Part shown: one piece after another, positions 45,729 through 56,364 of the stretch
Layout: each line of letters begins with the position of its first letter
Position numbering within the stretch: the first letter of the stretch is position 1
Assembly (NCBI GenBank): GCA_018524725.1
Contig: JAEUWP010000002.1
Coordinates: forward strand, 62,001 to 126,000
Length of the DNA stretch: 64,000 nt
Reading direction: 5' to 3'
Origin: Podaxis mareebaensis
Taxonomy: Eukaryota > Basidiomycota > Agaricomycetes > Agaricales > Agaricaceae
Program-made: the position numbers and the translations under genes
The notes under the pieces: generated by a model
What the model saw: the letters and a program-made list of their open reading frames with translations, nothing else
Databases searched by the model: none
What the model was told of the DNA's origin: nothing

Positions 45729-46272
45729 TATATCAGTAAATAGTTCCCTCCTTATCTCTACTGCTACAGACACTTCACCTTGTATCCTTGTATCATAGCC
45801 AAACTTGGACTTGAACTATTTCCCTACTTAGTTAGTTCCTTTCTTGTCTCAGTTTCTATTCTTGTCTTAGTTCCTATTCCTGTCTTGCTCCACTCCATAG
45901 TTACACTTCTATTGACTCTTGGACTTATAGCTTTACTTTGTCATAGTTGTTAGATTTGGACCTTAGAAGTAAAAGCTTAAATAGCCACTCATGTACTGGA
46001 AGTGCAAGCTTCCTATATTCTCAAATCTCAGTGTTATTCTCTTAACTCTGCAATTGACACTAGCTCATAATCAGTGTGGTAGTAAACTCTCTATTGGTCA
46101 TATTCTCAACTGATAGAAGTTCGACCTCTAAGTGTACTTAACTAGACACTTGCCTCACCACCTACTTACCATGATCCTTCTTGCTAGACCCTAGTGCCTC
46201 TGCAAACCATCTAGTGAGATAGCCACCCCCTAGCTTAAGCATAGGCAACTGGTGATAAGGACCAGCTTAACA
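44900..46272 (+). repeat. G3 3' LTR
   Basis: 1373 bp, TGTTATGGACC...CAGCTTAACA, preceded by the polypurine tract AAAGGGGATAA. U3 holds the open frame ending at 45728; the predicted RNA start AAGCTTCCTATAT is at 46006-46018. Confidence 0.95.
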
Positions 46273-46277
46273 ATATA

Positions 46278-47070
46278 TCATGCTCTCATCCATGAACTCA
46301 GTCTTCCCAATGCCTCTTGAGGCACTACCACTGACACCACTGACTCTACTAGCAACTCAACTTGCTGCTGGAATGAAGCTTTTGCCAATCAATGTCTGCC
46401 TGGTCATGCATCCTTGTTCTCTGAAGACTGGCTAACACCTGGCCCTCTATTCTATTCTACTAATCAAATGATGACTGAGATCTTACACATCACTTGGGAG
46501 AATGCTCCCTTCACCCACATCTTTGATCCTAATGACTTATACATTCAGACAATTGCCAATGACTTCAATTTATTATGGGCCCATAGTTGGAAGATGATCC
46601 CTTATGCCAGAGAGCCAATCATATTTCTTCATTTATATATGATGTACCTACCAGAAGTTGTCCCTCATATTATCAAATATAAAGTCACACACAGACTCTA
46701 CTTTCAAGAAGTAGAAGTCTATTGTATCAATCCTAACTCTAAGAATCTGCCATCCATTCCTCTGCAGTATACCCAACTCCCTCCACTCTTCAGCATTGAC
46801 TCCAATATCCCTGGTATTGACAAATCACCCTCAGAGGAACCTGCCATCACTCTACCTCCACCTCCTCCTTACCCACCTCCCTATGTCACTACAGACATCT
46901 CCTCATCATTATCATCATTACAGTCACCATACTGCAGCCCTATGGTCAAGTCAGATTCTTCTAACCCTCCACTTGTAAGAAACTTCACAGTTCCCTCCTC
47001 TGCCTCATTCCCCAACTCACTTGCCTCTAATTCCTCTAACAGACAGCTTCACCCAGACTTGGACTTATAG
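46278..47070 (+). pseudogene. U3-encoded open frame in the old solo LTR
   Basis: From the LTR start (interrupted by G3) this frame runs to a stop at 47068-47070. Its product shares SEDWLTPG, MMTEIL, WENAPFTH, WKMIPYA, PHIIKYKV and EVYC with the frame in both G3 LTRs, with many substitutions between, and ends with the same LHPDLDL-type tail. One TGA occurs near 46320 where an Arg codon is likely. At the codon that is TGA in both G3 LTR copies this copy has CAA, the other expected decay product of CGA. No known domain. Confidence 0.65.
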
Positions 47071-47612
47071 TATACACCTTTTGTCTATCAATCAGAATAT
47101 ATGGACAAACACCTCTTAGTATTACTTCCTCATCTCCCTTCTCTCTGTTATTTCCCCCTTGTCAACTCATCCTGGACTATTCTTGAACTTGATCTATTTC
47201 TATCCCCTTTAGTCTACTTCTATTCTTGTCTGTTTCTGCTCTGTAGTTACATATCTTTGATTGACTTTTACTATGTCATTATAGTTTCCCAATTAGAACT
47301 TTAGACATAGTGCTTAAATAGCCACTCATGTACTGGAAGCACAAGCTTCCAATATTCTTAAATCTCAAATCACCTCTTGTGCTTTGTGATTGATATTAGT
47401 CAATGATCAGTGTAGTAGTAAAACTCTCTATTGGTCATATTCTCAACTAATAGAAGTTTGACCTCTAAGTGTACTTAACTGGATACTTGCCTCACCACCT
47501 ACTTACCATCATTCTTCTTGGTAGATCCTAGCACTTGCAAACTATCTACTGAGATAGCTGGCCCCTAGCTTAAGCATAGGCAACTAGTGATAAGGACCAC
47601 CCTAACAAGAGT

Positions 47613-49560
47613 TGGAGTTGACTGGCTACTTCAGGAGGGTGACCAGTGTGTTCTAGAAGCAAGAAATTGTGACTGAGTCCTTTTGGAGGACATTAAACAG
47701 TGAAACATACCTGTTGATGACAGTATGGAGACACAGGCTGACTGTACTCTCAACTAGTTGTGCTACAAGGACTTTCCTGCACTTCAGAGGACCTGAAACA
47801 AGCTCTTAGCACTGTTCAATAATCAAAAACTTGGAACACTCACCTAGTCTCATATTCTGACAATGATTGCTGCACTCAACCTTTACCTGACTACTGATCT
47901 CTCTTATATATGGCAAGAAGCATCAGTGCTGGCTGCTAAAGCTGCTGGAAAAAGTGTCAGTCATGCTCACACTATATGGATATAGATCTATGATTACCTG
48001 TACTCAAAAAAGCTCCCCTTATACAACTACAACAATATACTTGTCACATCAATTATCAATAACAAAGACTTTTCAAATGATCTTCAGTTATATCTCATTG
48101 AAAAGGGGAAGAATGGATACATACAGGCTCAGGATGTTGTTGACTATTCCTTCTCTCTATCTGTCTGTGCATGCTTTAGTTTGGCAGTATCCAATAGCAT
48201 CACTCTTTATATAGCACAACAGTGGTATCATCAACTCAGTTGGCAATACATACAGAAGCAAAATGGCATGTATGTTGATGGGTATGAGCAAGAAGATGTG
48301 GTTGAGTACTAGAGGGGATTCATTGCCTGTTGGAAGGAGCACTATGAAAGATGGATGATTACTTATAACAATAATGGCAACATACAGTTAACACCCACTG
48401 GTTTTCCTGTCCCTCAAATAGGGTGGTTCCATTTGGTCCTTGTCACACATGACAAGTCAACATTCTATGAGAATGATCAGAGGAGGATGAAGTAGTTACA
48501 TCCAGCACAAAGGATATTAATGGAGAGAAAGGGAGAGGGCCAGTCAGTGATGCTGTCAGACTTCTTGATGCCTGACTAGGGACATTTGACACATGTAGGA
48601 GAGTATGTGTTATTTTTAGATCATTCATATGGACTCTTCTGATGGGTTGTATATAGAGAAGCTCATATTCTGTTCAGAGCAGAAAAGAACAGAGATAGAT
48701 ACTTTGGTTGTGAAGATCTTTTGGCCCAGGTTGACAAAGTAATTGACATTTTTGAAGCAAAAACTAATGGGTTTGCAATGGCCCTCTTCCTTTTTGACAA
48801 TGCTCCAAGCCATCAGCATCATGCTCCTGATGTGCTCTCAGCTCAACAGATGCCAAAATTCCCTCATGAAACATAGTGCCATCACAAAAATAGGCCCAAA
48901 ATGTAGTCAGCTACTTATGAAAGGGATAGTATTATATACCATCAAGACTTCTACTACCCAGATGATCATCCAACTATGCCAGATTGATTCAAGGCTACAG
49001 CTACAATCACCAAGGAGTGAGGACTGTGGCTAGATACTAGTGATCTCAGAGCTCAGTGTGATGGGTTCAAATGTGAGCCTAGACATACAGACTGCTGCTG
49101 TTGTCAGCTCTTATTTATCCAGCCTGATTTTGTAAATCAGAAGTCACATCTTGAGGAACTGACTACTTCACATGGTTATATTTGTGATTTTTATCCCAAA
49201 TACCACTGCAAGCTCAATTTTATTGAGCAGTATTGGGGTGCAGCCAAGCTCCAGTATAGGAGCTCTCTGATGACATCAACTATTGAGGAAATGGAGGCCA
49301 ATGTAAAGACTTGCCTCAACTCCACCCCTCTCATCCAAATTCAACAGTATGCTCACTATTCAATGTGTATAAACCTATTGCTTATTAATCATCCTTTTGT
49401 GATAGTTATACAAACCATGCAGTACAGTTTGTTGATGCTTATGCACAAGACTTATCTAGTCTAGAAGTAATATGGGTCAATAGGAAATACCATAGGCATT
49501 GTGTATTGTCCCAAGAAATCAGGAAGAAACTTCAATTAGAGTATGCAGAGAGGTTTTCTG
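47613..49560 (+). pseudogene. DDE superfamily transposase, 3' fragment with catalytic D-D-E still visible
   Basis: A largely open plus-strand frame with scattered TGA/TAG stops. Seen: MYVDGYEQEDVVEY, then VTHDKSTFYEND (Asp codon at 48451), FLFDNAPSH (Asp codon 48796), a Cys-rich piece TDCCCCQLLF, and NFIEQYWGAAK (Glu codon 49225). I recall this order from a group of DDE endonucleases common in agaricomycetes. The second Asp and Glu are about 143 codons apart, much more than the 34-39 of Tc1/mariner, so the Cys-rich block is an insertion in the catalytic core. Stops include TGG-to-TAG, so decay is older and broader than in the LTR elements. Confidence 0.72.
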
Positions 49561-49673
49561 AGGCTGCTAGACTATCTTTAGTTTAGATCACTTGTCTGAC
49601 ATTTTTTGAATTTTCAGACTCTCAGATTTTGCTAGGCTTGGCACTTATATAATATACATTATATAAGGTGCTT

Positions 49674-49693
49674 GTTTCTGGTGTTGTCTACCT
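49674..49693 (-). repeat. Right terminal inverted repeat of DDE transposon
   Basis: Ends GTTGTCTACCT directly before TA (49694-49695); complement of the left end at 10920. Confidence 0.85.
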
Positions 49694-49694
49694 T

Positions 49695-51680
49695 AATGAC
49701 AGCTGATGATCAGAGTTATAAGGAAAGTATGTTGATGGATTGAGTAATCTATCAATAGCAATGACAAACAAGAGAATAATTAATTAATTATTAACAGGTG
49801 ACTTCAAGACAATATAAAAGAAAAGGAAATATGATAGTAAGGGCCCAGTCCTTACACACTCCCATTGAGACCATAGGATATAGTCAAAGAAATTAGGGCA
49901 CAAGTAATGCAGTTACTTGTAGTAATGACTGAAGGACAGGGATATATATAGTGCCCAGTCAGTTGTGAGGGTAGGATAAGGTGACAGATCACCTTGTCTA
50001 AGGCATGAAAACTGAGGCTGGTTCATCATATAGGTGACAAGAGTGAGTGTGAGTGGGAGGTGATTGAAGAGGATTCACTGATGAGGTCCTGGGAGGATGG
50101 GGCAGAGGTGTTGGCCTCAGCCAGGAAGGCAATGGGTGGAAGATCAGATGCAAGGGCAGAGGTGTTGGCCTCTGTCATAGTTGCATCTGAAGTATGATCT
50201 TTAGTAGTAACAGGAGTAGTTACAGAGGCATTGGCCTCTGTCATTTGAGCATCCACATCAAGAGTTGCTTCTTTAGGGGCCATGGGTACTAACTCAGTAA
50301 TAGTCAGTATAAGGGGCTATATTAGCTATAGTTGAGATGGGGGTAGTTCCAGCAAACATTGAGGGTACTCACAATTCTAGAGGAGCTGAAAGAAGGGTGA
50401 GGCCCTGGCTGGTAACTACTCTCAGGGAACAAAGTGCTTCCCCTTGGGTTGTTATGCATTCTTGTTGTTATAGTGAGGCTGCTTCAGTCTGTAAAGAGGC
50501 CTGATACATATCTGCAGATTGTATCAAAGGAGACTTCTCATGTACTAATGGATAAGCTACCTTAGAGCACTGGCCTTAAACAACAAGGTCAGAACTGCTA
50601 GAGTAATGATCCTTCAATTACAATAGTCTACACCTTGATAGATAACTTAGAAGAGCTGCTAAATAAACTTAGCAAAATCTATGTGCAGACTAGAGACATA
50701 ACAAACAAAAAGTTGGGTTTTAGAGCATCCAATGAAGAAGCTGCCTTTTGAGAGAAAGCTTACAACTTGAAAGCAATAGGCAACAGAGGACAGTGACAAA
50801 GAAAACCCTAGCAAGGAGGAGCAAACTCCTCTAATAGGAAGATCAGAGAAATCAAGGGCTTATACTAGCCCTTAGAAGAGTCACCCTCCCCACAGGAAAG
50901 TACCAAAAATGAGACCAGTAGTAGAAGTACCACCTGTATCAGCTAGGTACTTCAGAGACAAGAAACCTCCTAACTACAGACATCACACTGAAGTAGAAGG
51001 AGTTAGTATCAAAGAAATACTCATGAGGTTCATGGGTAACAAAATTAAGCTAACACAGCAAGAGTTGTTAGCTGTCACACTGAACATCAGGGAGATGTGT
51101 AAAGATATCATCAGTAAGAAGAGAGTTCCCTCTAGCACAGTCAATTCCTTAGAAATTGAGGAAGATCCTTGGCTGACCCCTTCCTGCCCATGAGTACTTT
51201 TCATTGTGCCTGGGAATTCATTGTGTGCACAACATAACAAAGTGGTTTCAAGGATGAGTTGCTCTGAATGAAGGCAGGCTCCAGTGAATATGCTTTGGTC
51301 ACACCTGAAATGGTTACCATTAACAATCAATGCCCCATGTGTATAGCATATGGTCACCACGAGACTGCAGAGCAGCACACCTCACCAAGTGAATACATCC
51401 CCATGATACACACAAAAGTCAAACCTGGACGAAACACTGAACGTGTAGGTCCATTCTTCAATGGAACTAAGATTGAAAAGTTTCCAAAGTCGGGATAGAA
51501 CATGGTGGCACTTGTCCCCAACACTTTACTCAAAAAACGAGGTGGGACAAGCAAGTCAGATACAAGGTAGGGTATGATAGAAAACAATACTGTATAAATT
51601 GAGCATACTCATGCTAAGAGAGTTCCTTGAGAAGTAGTCGAGGCCGGCGCTAATTGAACGTGCAGGCGTCCTTTCATACC
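49695..51680. other. Retroelement remnants between the DDE transposon and the ABHD11-like gene
   Basis: CpG-poor, AT-rich. At 49851-49870 the minus strand reads a purine run then TGTGTAAGG, like a polypurine tract and LTR start, so 49700-49865 may be an LTR scrap. At 50100-50250 the motif AGAGG..TTGGCCTC occurs three times inside a minus-strand open frame of 85 codons (MAPKEAT...). Normal host composition resumes near 51600. Confidence 0.4.
50909..51193 (+). pseudogene. LTR-retroelement gag/protease-like fragment
   Basis: The frame has SIKEILMRFMGNKIKLTQQE, resembling a conserved segment of agaricomycete retroelement polyproteins just upstream of the aspartic protease. Broken upstream by stops and followed only by a short unrelated open frame (51268-51498). 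Assignment from memory; moderate. Confidence 0.45.
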
Positions 51681-53014
51681 TCATACTGATTCATTAATAA
51701 AACCCATAACTAGTTTCTTGAATTCATTTGGGCTGGTCATACATAAACTGGTGAGTACGTTCGCGTTCGGAGCCCGAGAAACTCACCGCTCTGCATGCAC
51801 CCAATGCCCTGTATCCAACGCCTCTAATGCATGATTCGGGAAGAGGCTCTCGATGAGGGGTATCCCATGACGATTAATATAGCTACTCAATGGTTAGAAC
51901 TGAATGCATTGCATGACTGTTCGCGATAGGAACGTACGCGCTCCTGCTGCCCTTTACAAACAACGTTCTGCCGGTCCAGGTTCTTTCACCAGGGGAATAT
52001 GGAAAGTCTCCAATATCAGGTATCGCCTTATCAATGATGTCAATCGGAACGCGGAATTTGACATGGGGTCGTTCAGAGGTTGCTGATTCGAGGTTTGTCA
52101 ACAAGAAAGCGCATATTGATGGGTCCTAGCACAATAAAGTCCATTAATACAAGGGACGCCAATGAACACTGCTATTCACCTTCTCATAGGTAGAGAGCAA
52201 CTCCGAGGCCTCTTTTCTGCTCTTCAGCTTCTCGCTCTCTATCCTCCGCATGGCTTCGACATAACTTCGGAATTGCGGGGACATTTTTGCTTTCACTGGT
52301 GCGATGTCGACAACAATCAAATTTTTCAATAAATTCGTGCGCGTATCGAAATGAGGATCGAGAGCAAGGGCCATGGCGACTTTTCCTCCCCTGCAGTTAT
52401 CGTCAGTCTGGCTCTCATCATGCGAACAGAAGTCCGGCCTACATCGAATGACCAATTACTGTCGTTCGTTCTAGACTATGTTTGTCAATGAATTCCAAGA
52501 CATCTTGTGCCATCTCGGTATATGTCATTCCAGGCGCATGCGGTGAAGTGCCGTGATTTCGGAGGTCCTAGTAGAACGTCAATCAAATGGCAGTATCAGC
52601 TGGAATAATTGAGACTCACGAGTGCATATACCGGTTTCTCAAAGTTTTCGCTGATACCTCGAGCCAAAGTGTTCCAGTTTGCCTTTGACCCGCTATTCAC
52701 GATGCACGGGCAAATAGTATCATGTTGACAGAGTCAAAAATCAGCTGCACATTGGTCAATTTGTAATACGCTTGAAATCGAAATTACAGCGCACAGTAAC
52801 CCATGCAGAATTAATACCGGTTCTTCTTTCTCGTTCGCGTCCGACGAGTTGTACAATTGGTAATCCAACGTCACATAATTGTTTTTCGTACTAAATGATC
52901 TAGCCAGAAGTGCTTCATTCGAATTAGTTAGAGTTTTAAGGAAACCGGATATAGCGTACCCGAGCGAGACGTTGTCGAGATTGAAGCAAGGGAACGTCGG
53001 AGAGCAAACATCAT
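51681..53014 (-). CDS. ABHD11-like alpha/beta hydrolase, copy 1 (probably mitochondrial)
   Basis: Exons: 52971-53014, 52795-52890, 52620-52692, 52443-52567, 52180-52390, 51938-52125, 51787-51882, 51681-51732; 885 nt, 294 aa. Hydrolase marks: LILHGLLGSK, DLRNHGTSPHA, nucleophile elbow GHSMGG, and GHWVHAERPNEF with the catalytic His. These are typical of ABHD11/Imo32-type esterases. The chosen start (53012-53014) gives MMFALRRSLASISTT, a good mitochondrial presequence, but the first intron would need a GTCTCG donor, so the 5' end is uncertain; the frame is also open upstream to 53123. Paralog at 61802-63013 lacks the intron at 52568-52619. Sits 3' of a secreted-protein gene on the same strand. 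Confidence 0.85.
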
Positions 53015-53259
53015 GGAGGACGGTGGGCCAGCGCAACTCAAAATGAATTTCGCCCCCCGCCAAGTAATCATCCACGTGACGATTCCAAGTTAACATCAGC
53101 TGATTATATTCATGGGCGTCCACCGAGAAGCATAACTAAGGCATGTACACATATAACATTTGTCCATTGAGAGAGACATCCAAACACCGTCCATTGTCCA
53201 AGCCAAAACTAGAGCACAAAGTCCTGAAAAAAAACACAAACCTGATATGCATGCACCCA

Positions 53260-54073
53260 TCAACCGCAGTTGAAGTAATTTCCAGGAATGACCGCAGGGC
53301 AACCGGCGGTATCTAGAGTTGATTAAATCACGGACGAAAAGCTCGCTCATTGTCGAAGGACTTACCCTTGTGCACCGGACAGTCGTTGAAATCGTCGCAG
53401 CACCTGATGCACGCACGGGGGCCGGCAGGCTCCACTAACTCAACATAGTGTTTGAACCTGGAGCCAAAGCAATCATTGATTAGTCTATTAGTTCATTTCG
53501 GGTTCGATGATGCATACCCGGTACAAACACTGCCTTGGGGATTGCCTTTGCCTCCAACACCGCCACTTGAGTCATATTGACCGCCCGCATCCTTGGGGTT
53601 CAACCTGTCGACCGTCTCAGGCCTGATACATCCAGTCACTGACCCAGACATAAGCATATTCTTAGAAGAATTATTTACGACGGAGAAACGTACATTGAGC
53701 CCATTTCGCTCCTTTCTTTCCCTTTCCAGTCTTGAACTCAACGTTCCTCCAGAAATTGCCCGGTAGGAGACCTTGTGAGTCCGAGGTTCGCGCTGACGCA
53801 GAACAGTAGGATTGCATGCCGCCTGGATGTTCGCTATCTCCAATATTTGTATGAGGTGTTCTCGGCATAATCATGCTATATGGAAGAGAGATATCGGTCT
53901 TAGAGATACACATAACGTAGAGAGGTCAAAACATACCAGTACTTCTGGGCGCTGTCCACCCGTACGGTATTATCAGGGGACGCATTGACCGCTCGAGCTT
54001 CAGGAGGTGCAGCAAGCACTCCGACCGTGCCCAGAGTTAAAGCCGCGAGCAATAGTCCATGGATTGACACCAT
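53260..54073 (-). CDS. Small secreted cysteine-rich protein, family copy 1
   Basis: Exons 53937-54073, 53694-53875, 53518-53638, 53366-53457, 53260-53312; 585 nt, 194 aa. Begins with a signal peptide (MVSIHGLLLAALTLGTVGV). The mature part has about ten Cys, shared in spacing with the copies at 59211 and 60816: MIMPR, TNIGDSEHPGGM, DFW/NFW..NVEFKTG, TGCIRPE, GGQYDSSGG, HYVELVEPA, CCDDFNDCPVH, GNYFNC. I do not know a named family or function. Compared with its paralogs it has one extra intron (53313-53365), and diverged in the second exon. TATATA near 54128 is the likely prom­oter box. Confidence 0.88.
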
Positions 54074-54619
54074 CACTAAGAGTGGAGAATATAGGGGTTA
54101 AGACCGAAAGACATATCCTTGAACGTCTCTATTATATATTCGGCCTAGTACTTAATCCTCTACCCCCCACATGACGCTCCCTGACTTCTCGGATCCCAAT
54201 ACAAACCCCCTTGCAACACATTCGCCACGATCTAACGGCCGAATTACGCTAAACCAAAACGGCGCCAGAGTCCTCATCCTACGGTGCGTACTCAAGCAAT
54301 TGGACTGGAGGTCCAGTGAGGGCATGGCTTGACCATTGCCAAGAGACGAGTGATTTGGTCGGGGTTGGATGAGGTATTGTGGAAGACCAGATAGGGGCAA
54401 AATAACAAATACGTCATCGTACTCCCGCAGTAATCGACGTTCCGGCCGCCCAACCTCCATCACCTCAAGGTCCGCCAACCCGAGTTTCAAGGACCCTTGA
54501 ATCATCCACGACCCATCTATTTTTTGCACATAGCACGAAAGACAATATAGACCATCGGAAATAATCAGATTAAAATAGTCTGTTAGTCGTCCATTCTCTG
54601 GTATTGCACTAAGTAATCA
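54074..54619. other. Intergenic, upstream of secreted protein 1 and downstream of TSC13
   Basis: TATATATT near 54129-54137 suits the minus-strand gene to its left. One antisense-type open frame (54152-54529) has no recognisable content. Nothing else seen. Confidence 0.5.
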
Positions 54620-55893
54620 TCACAGGATGAAGGGCCACATAGCCTTCCTCCTAGGGTAATTCTTTCCGAACTCTTTCTTGTAGTTCCTGTGCTTCTTTAG
54701 AGCCCAGACTGTCATGATATAGGCCGAGAAGGCAAGAAACAGATAGGCTCCACAACATGCTAGCGTCAGTTCATAGCCATTACGATCAAGGTTAAGCTTA
54801 CCAGCAAGACTGTTCGTCATCCCAGTAATAACTGCCCATCCCATGACCTCGAAGAAGTAATTCGGGCACGACACAAGGGAGAAACCATATCCATAAGGTA
54901 TAGCGCGAGTACGAGTACCGGGTGGGCGAAGAGAGCGCAAGGCCATGTGCGTATGGAAATTGGACAGCTCCGCAAACTATCAAACGCCACTATATCAGCC
55001 CATGCACACGGAAAAAGGCAAAGGAGGCAGGACACTCACAGCCCAAAGGCCAGCAGCGACATATAAGAAGTCCTTATTGTTGCGGTAGGTACCAACGATG
55101 AAGGGAGAAGTAGCGGAGTACTTTGGGCGATAGATGTCATATGCGAGGAAGAGACCACTGAAGATATGGTAATGTCCCGAACTGCGACAGAGAGTGAGCC
55201 ATAAAACTGGGCAAGAGGGCTAAAACGTACTTGCGGAAGATATTTCCAAGAGGCATAGTGCCATTCGAGAACCGATGGACGCTAAGTTGGCCAGCCTCAG
55301 CGACGATTAATCACGTGTAGAAGGAAAACTCACAACACCGTCTCGAGCTCGCGCTTGACAAAATGCAGCATCACGAACGCAAACACATACTTCTGCAACG
55401 AGCTGTGTACCACGTCCTTTCCATACCAGAACTTGGGGAAGTAGTAGAATAACGGGTGAATAAGCAGCGGTCCAACCTGTCCAATCCGTCATAAGCCAAG
55501 CTGGACTTGTCTGAAAGAGCAGATACGCACGTATTCGATCAGGAACACCGTCCGCCAGCTGACTTGCGGGCCCAGATCTTTCACCTGCAACTCCGCCCCT
55601 TGCAGCTGGTCCCCCAGCACCTCGCTTAGTTTTTTATCATCCGTTAGCGCTTTCCGGTCGTCCTTAAGCGTGACCTTCTGCCTCGACGCGTAAAACTAAA
55701 GGATAACAACGAGAGAGAAACTGTATCAAGTTTATATCGCGCAAAAAGGAAAAGGAAATACCTTGGGATATTTCTTAGCGATACCCGCCTTGACATCGGC
55801 AATGGTCCCACCCTGCGGCACCTCGATTGTAATGGGCCAGTTCCTAGCGAAAGCGGGTGGTTTTGAGGCAGAGGATATTGTAACTTCTACCAT
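54620..55893 (-). CDS. TSC13: Very-long-chain trans-2-enoyl-CoA reductase
   Basis: Exons 55762-55893, 55531-55695, 55334-55476, 55231-55281, 55040-55181, 54620-54976; 990 nt, 329 aa, close to the family length. An N-terminal ubiquitin-like segment (ITIEVPQGGTIADVK) precedes several membrane helices and the steroid 5-alpha-reductase-type C-terminal domain: VHRFSNGTMPLGNIF, SGHYHI, NFHTHMALRSLRPPG, and YGFSLVSCPNYFFEVMGW. Ends KAMWPFIL after basic KKHRNYKKEF, typical of Tsc13. It catalyses the last step of the ER fatty-acid elongation cycle that feeds sphingolipids. A housekeeping gene with clean splice junctions. Confidence 0.93.
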
Positions 55894-56364
55894 GGTGGCG
55901 TTCGAATTAGGAGGAGCTTGTCGTGGAGGACGAGTCGAACGACCTATACTTGTGTGCGAACGTTTCTCTCCAGTCGCGTACATACATCCAAACACCATCG
56001 GGCCGGGAAATGCCATCCCGGAGCCGAGCTAAATGCACCTACAGTTGGTCAAAGCTTGAGAAAGGGCAGAAGAAGCGGTCCAAGAGGATTTCGTGCGGGA
56101 TTCCGGTGAAACCTAAGGCCTCAGCGACCAATACTCAGCACTCATTTTGGGGAAACCTCTAGCGCGCTAATGAATGATCAGATCTCAAGAGGCGCAGTAG
56201 TGACCAGCTACAACAGGCTCCACTGTCAATCCAAGGACCGCAGTAATGAATAGTGATCATTCAACATCCGCTTCAGTGTTTTAGCTAAGATTCAACACCC
56301 AACGCTTAACGTCCGTCGATCGAACACCAAACAAAAATAAGCTAAAGTTAACTACAGTGGCCAA
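55894..56364. other. Intergenic, TSC13 promoter side
   Basis: About 470 bp between the stop of the DUF4139 gene and the TSC13 start, both on the minus strand. Short frames 55918-56162 are chance. No TATA or repeat recognised. Confidence 0.5.

Larger units (their letters stand above)
11971..46272 (+). mobile_element. Gypsy G3: chromodomain LTR retrotransposon (net 9805 bp), hosts copia, solo LTR and G2
   Basis: LTRs 11971-28214 (with two insertions; net 1373 bp) and 44900-46272 (1373 bp), both TGTTATGG...CTTAACA, flanked by ATATA (11966-11970, 46273-46277). Internal order on the plus strand: self-priming site, gag, protease, RT, RNase H, integrase, chromodomain, ORF3, polypurine tract (AAAGGGGATAA) at 44889-44899. 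It is the most CpG-poor gypsy in the window and its coding frame is cut by dozens of TGA, mostly where Arg is expected. Confidence 0.93.
11929..47607 (+). mobile_element. Old solo LTR of a G3-related gypsy family, split by G3 (net 1372 bp)
   Basis: Begins TGTTACAAGC at 11929 and ends CACCCTAACA at 47607; flanked by AGAGT on both sides (11924-11928, 47608-47612). Only 11929-11970 lies left of the G3 insertion; the rest is 46278-47607. The net length is one base shorter than the G3 LTR and the two align along their whole length, including a TTAAATAG box and the segment AAGCTTCC upstream of R. No internal region remains, so it arose by recombination between two LTRs before G3 landed. It also carries a U3 open frame (about 46278-47070) homologous to that of G3. 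Confidence 0.85.
10920..49693 (+). mobile_element. DDE transposon with TA target duplication, split by nested elements (net 3.09 kb)
   Basis: Inverted termini AGGTAGACAAC at 10920 and its complement ending at 49693 match at 18 of the first 20 positions, and weaker similarity runs to about 40 bp. Both are flanked by TA (10918-10919 and 49694-49695), as for TA-targeting DDE elements. Removing the inserted solo LTR and its contents leaves 3090 bp. A decayed transposase lies in the same orientation on both sides of the insertion (about 11237-11923 and 47613-49560). This is the outermost and oldest element of the island. Confidence 0.82.

Noticed and set aside
51268..51498. 76-codon plus-strand frame as a host gene
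   Set aside because: No homology seen, adjoins retroelement debris, no promoter or splice features.
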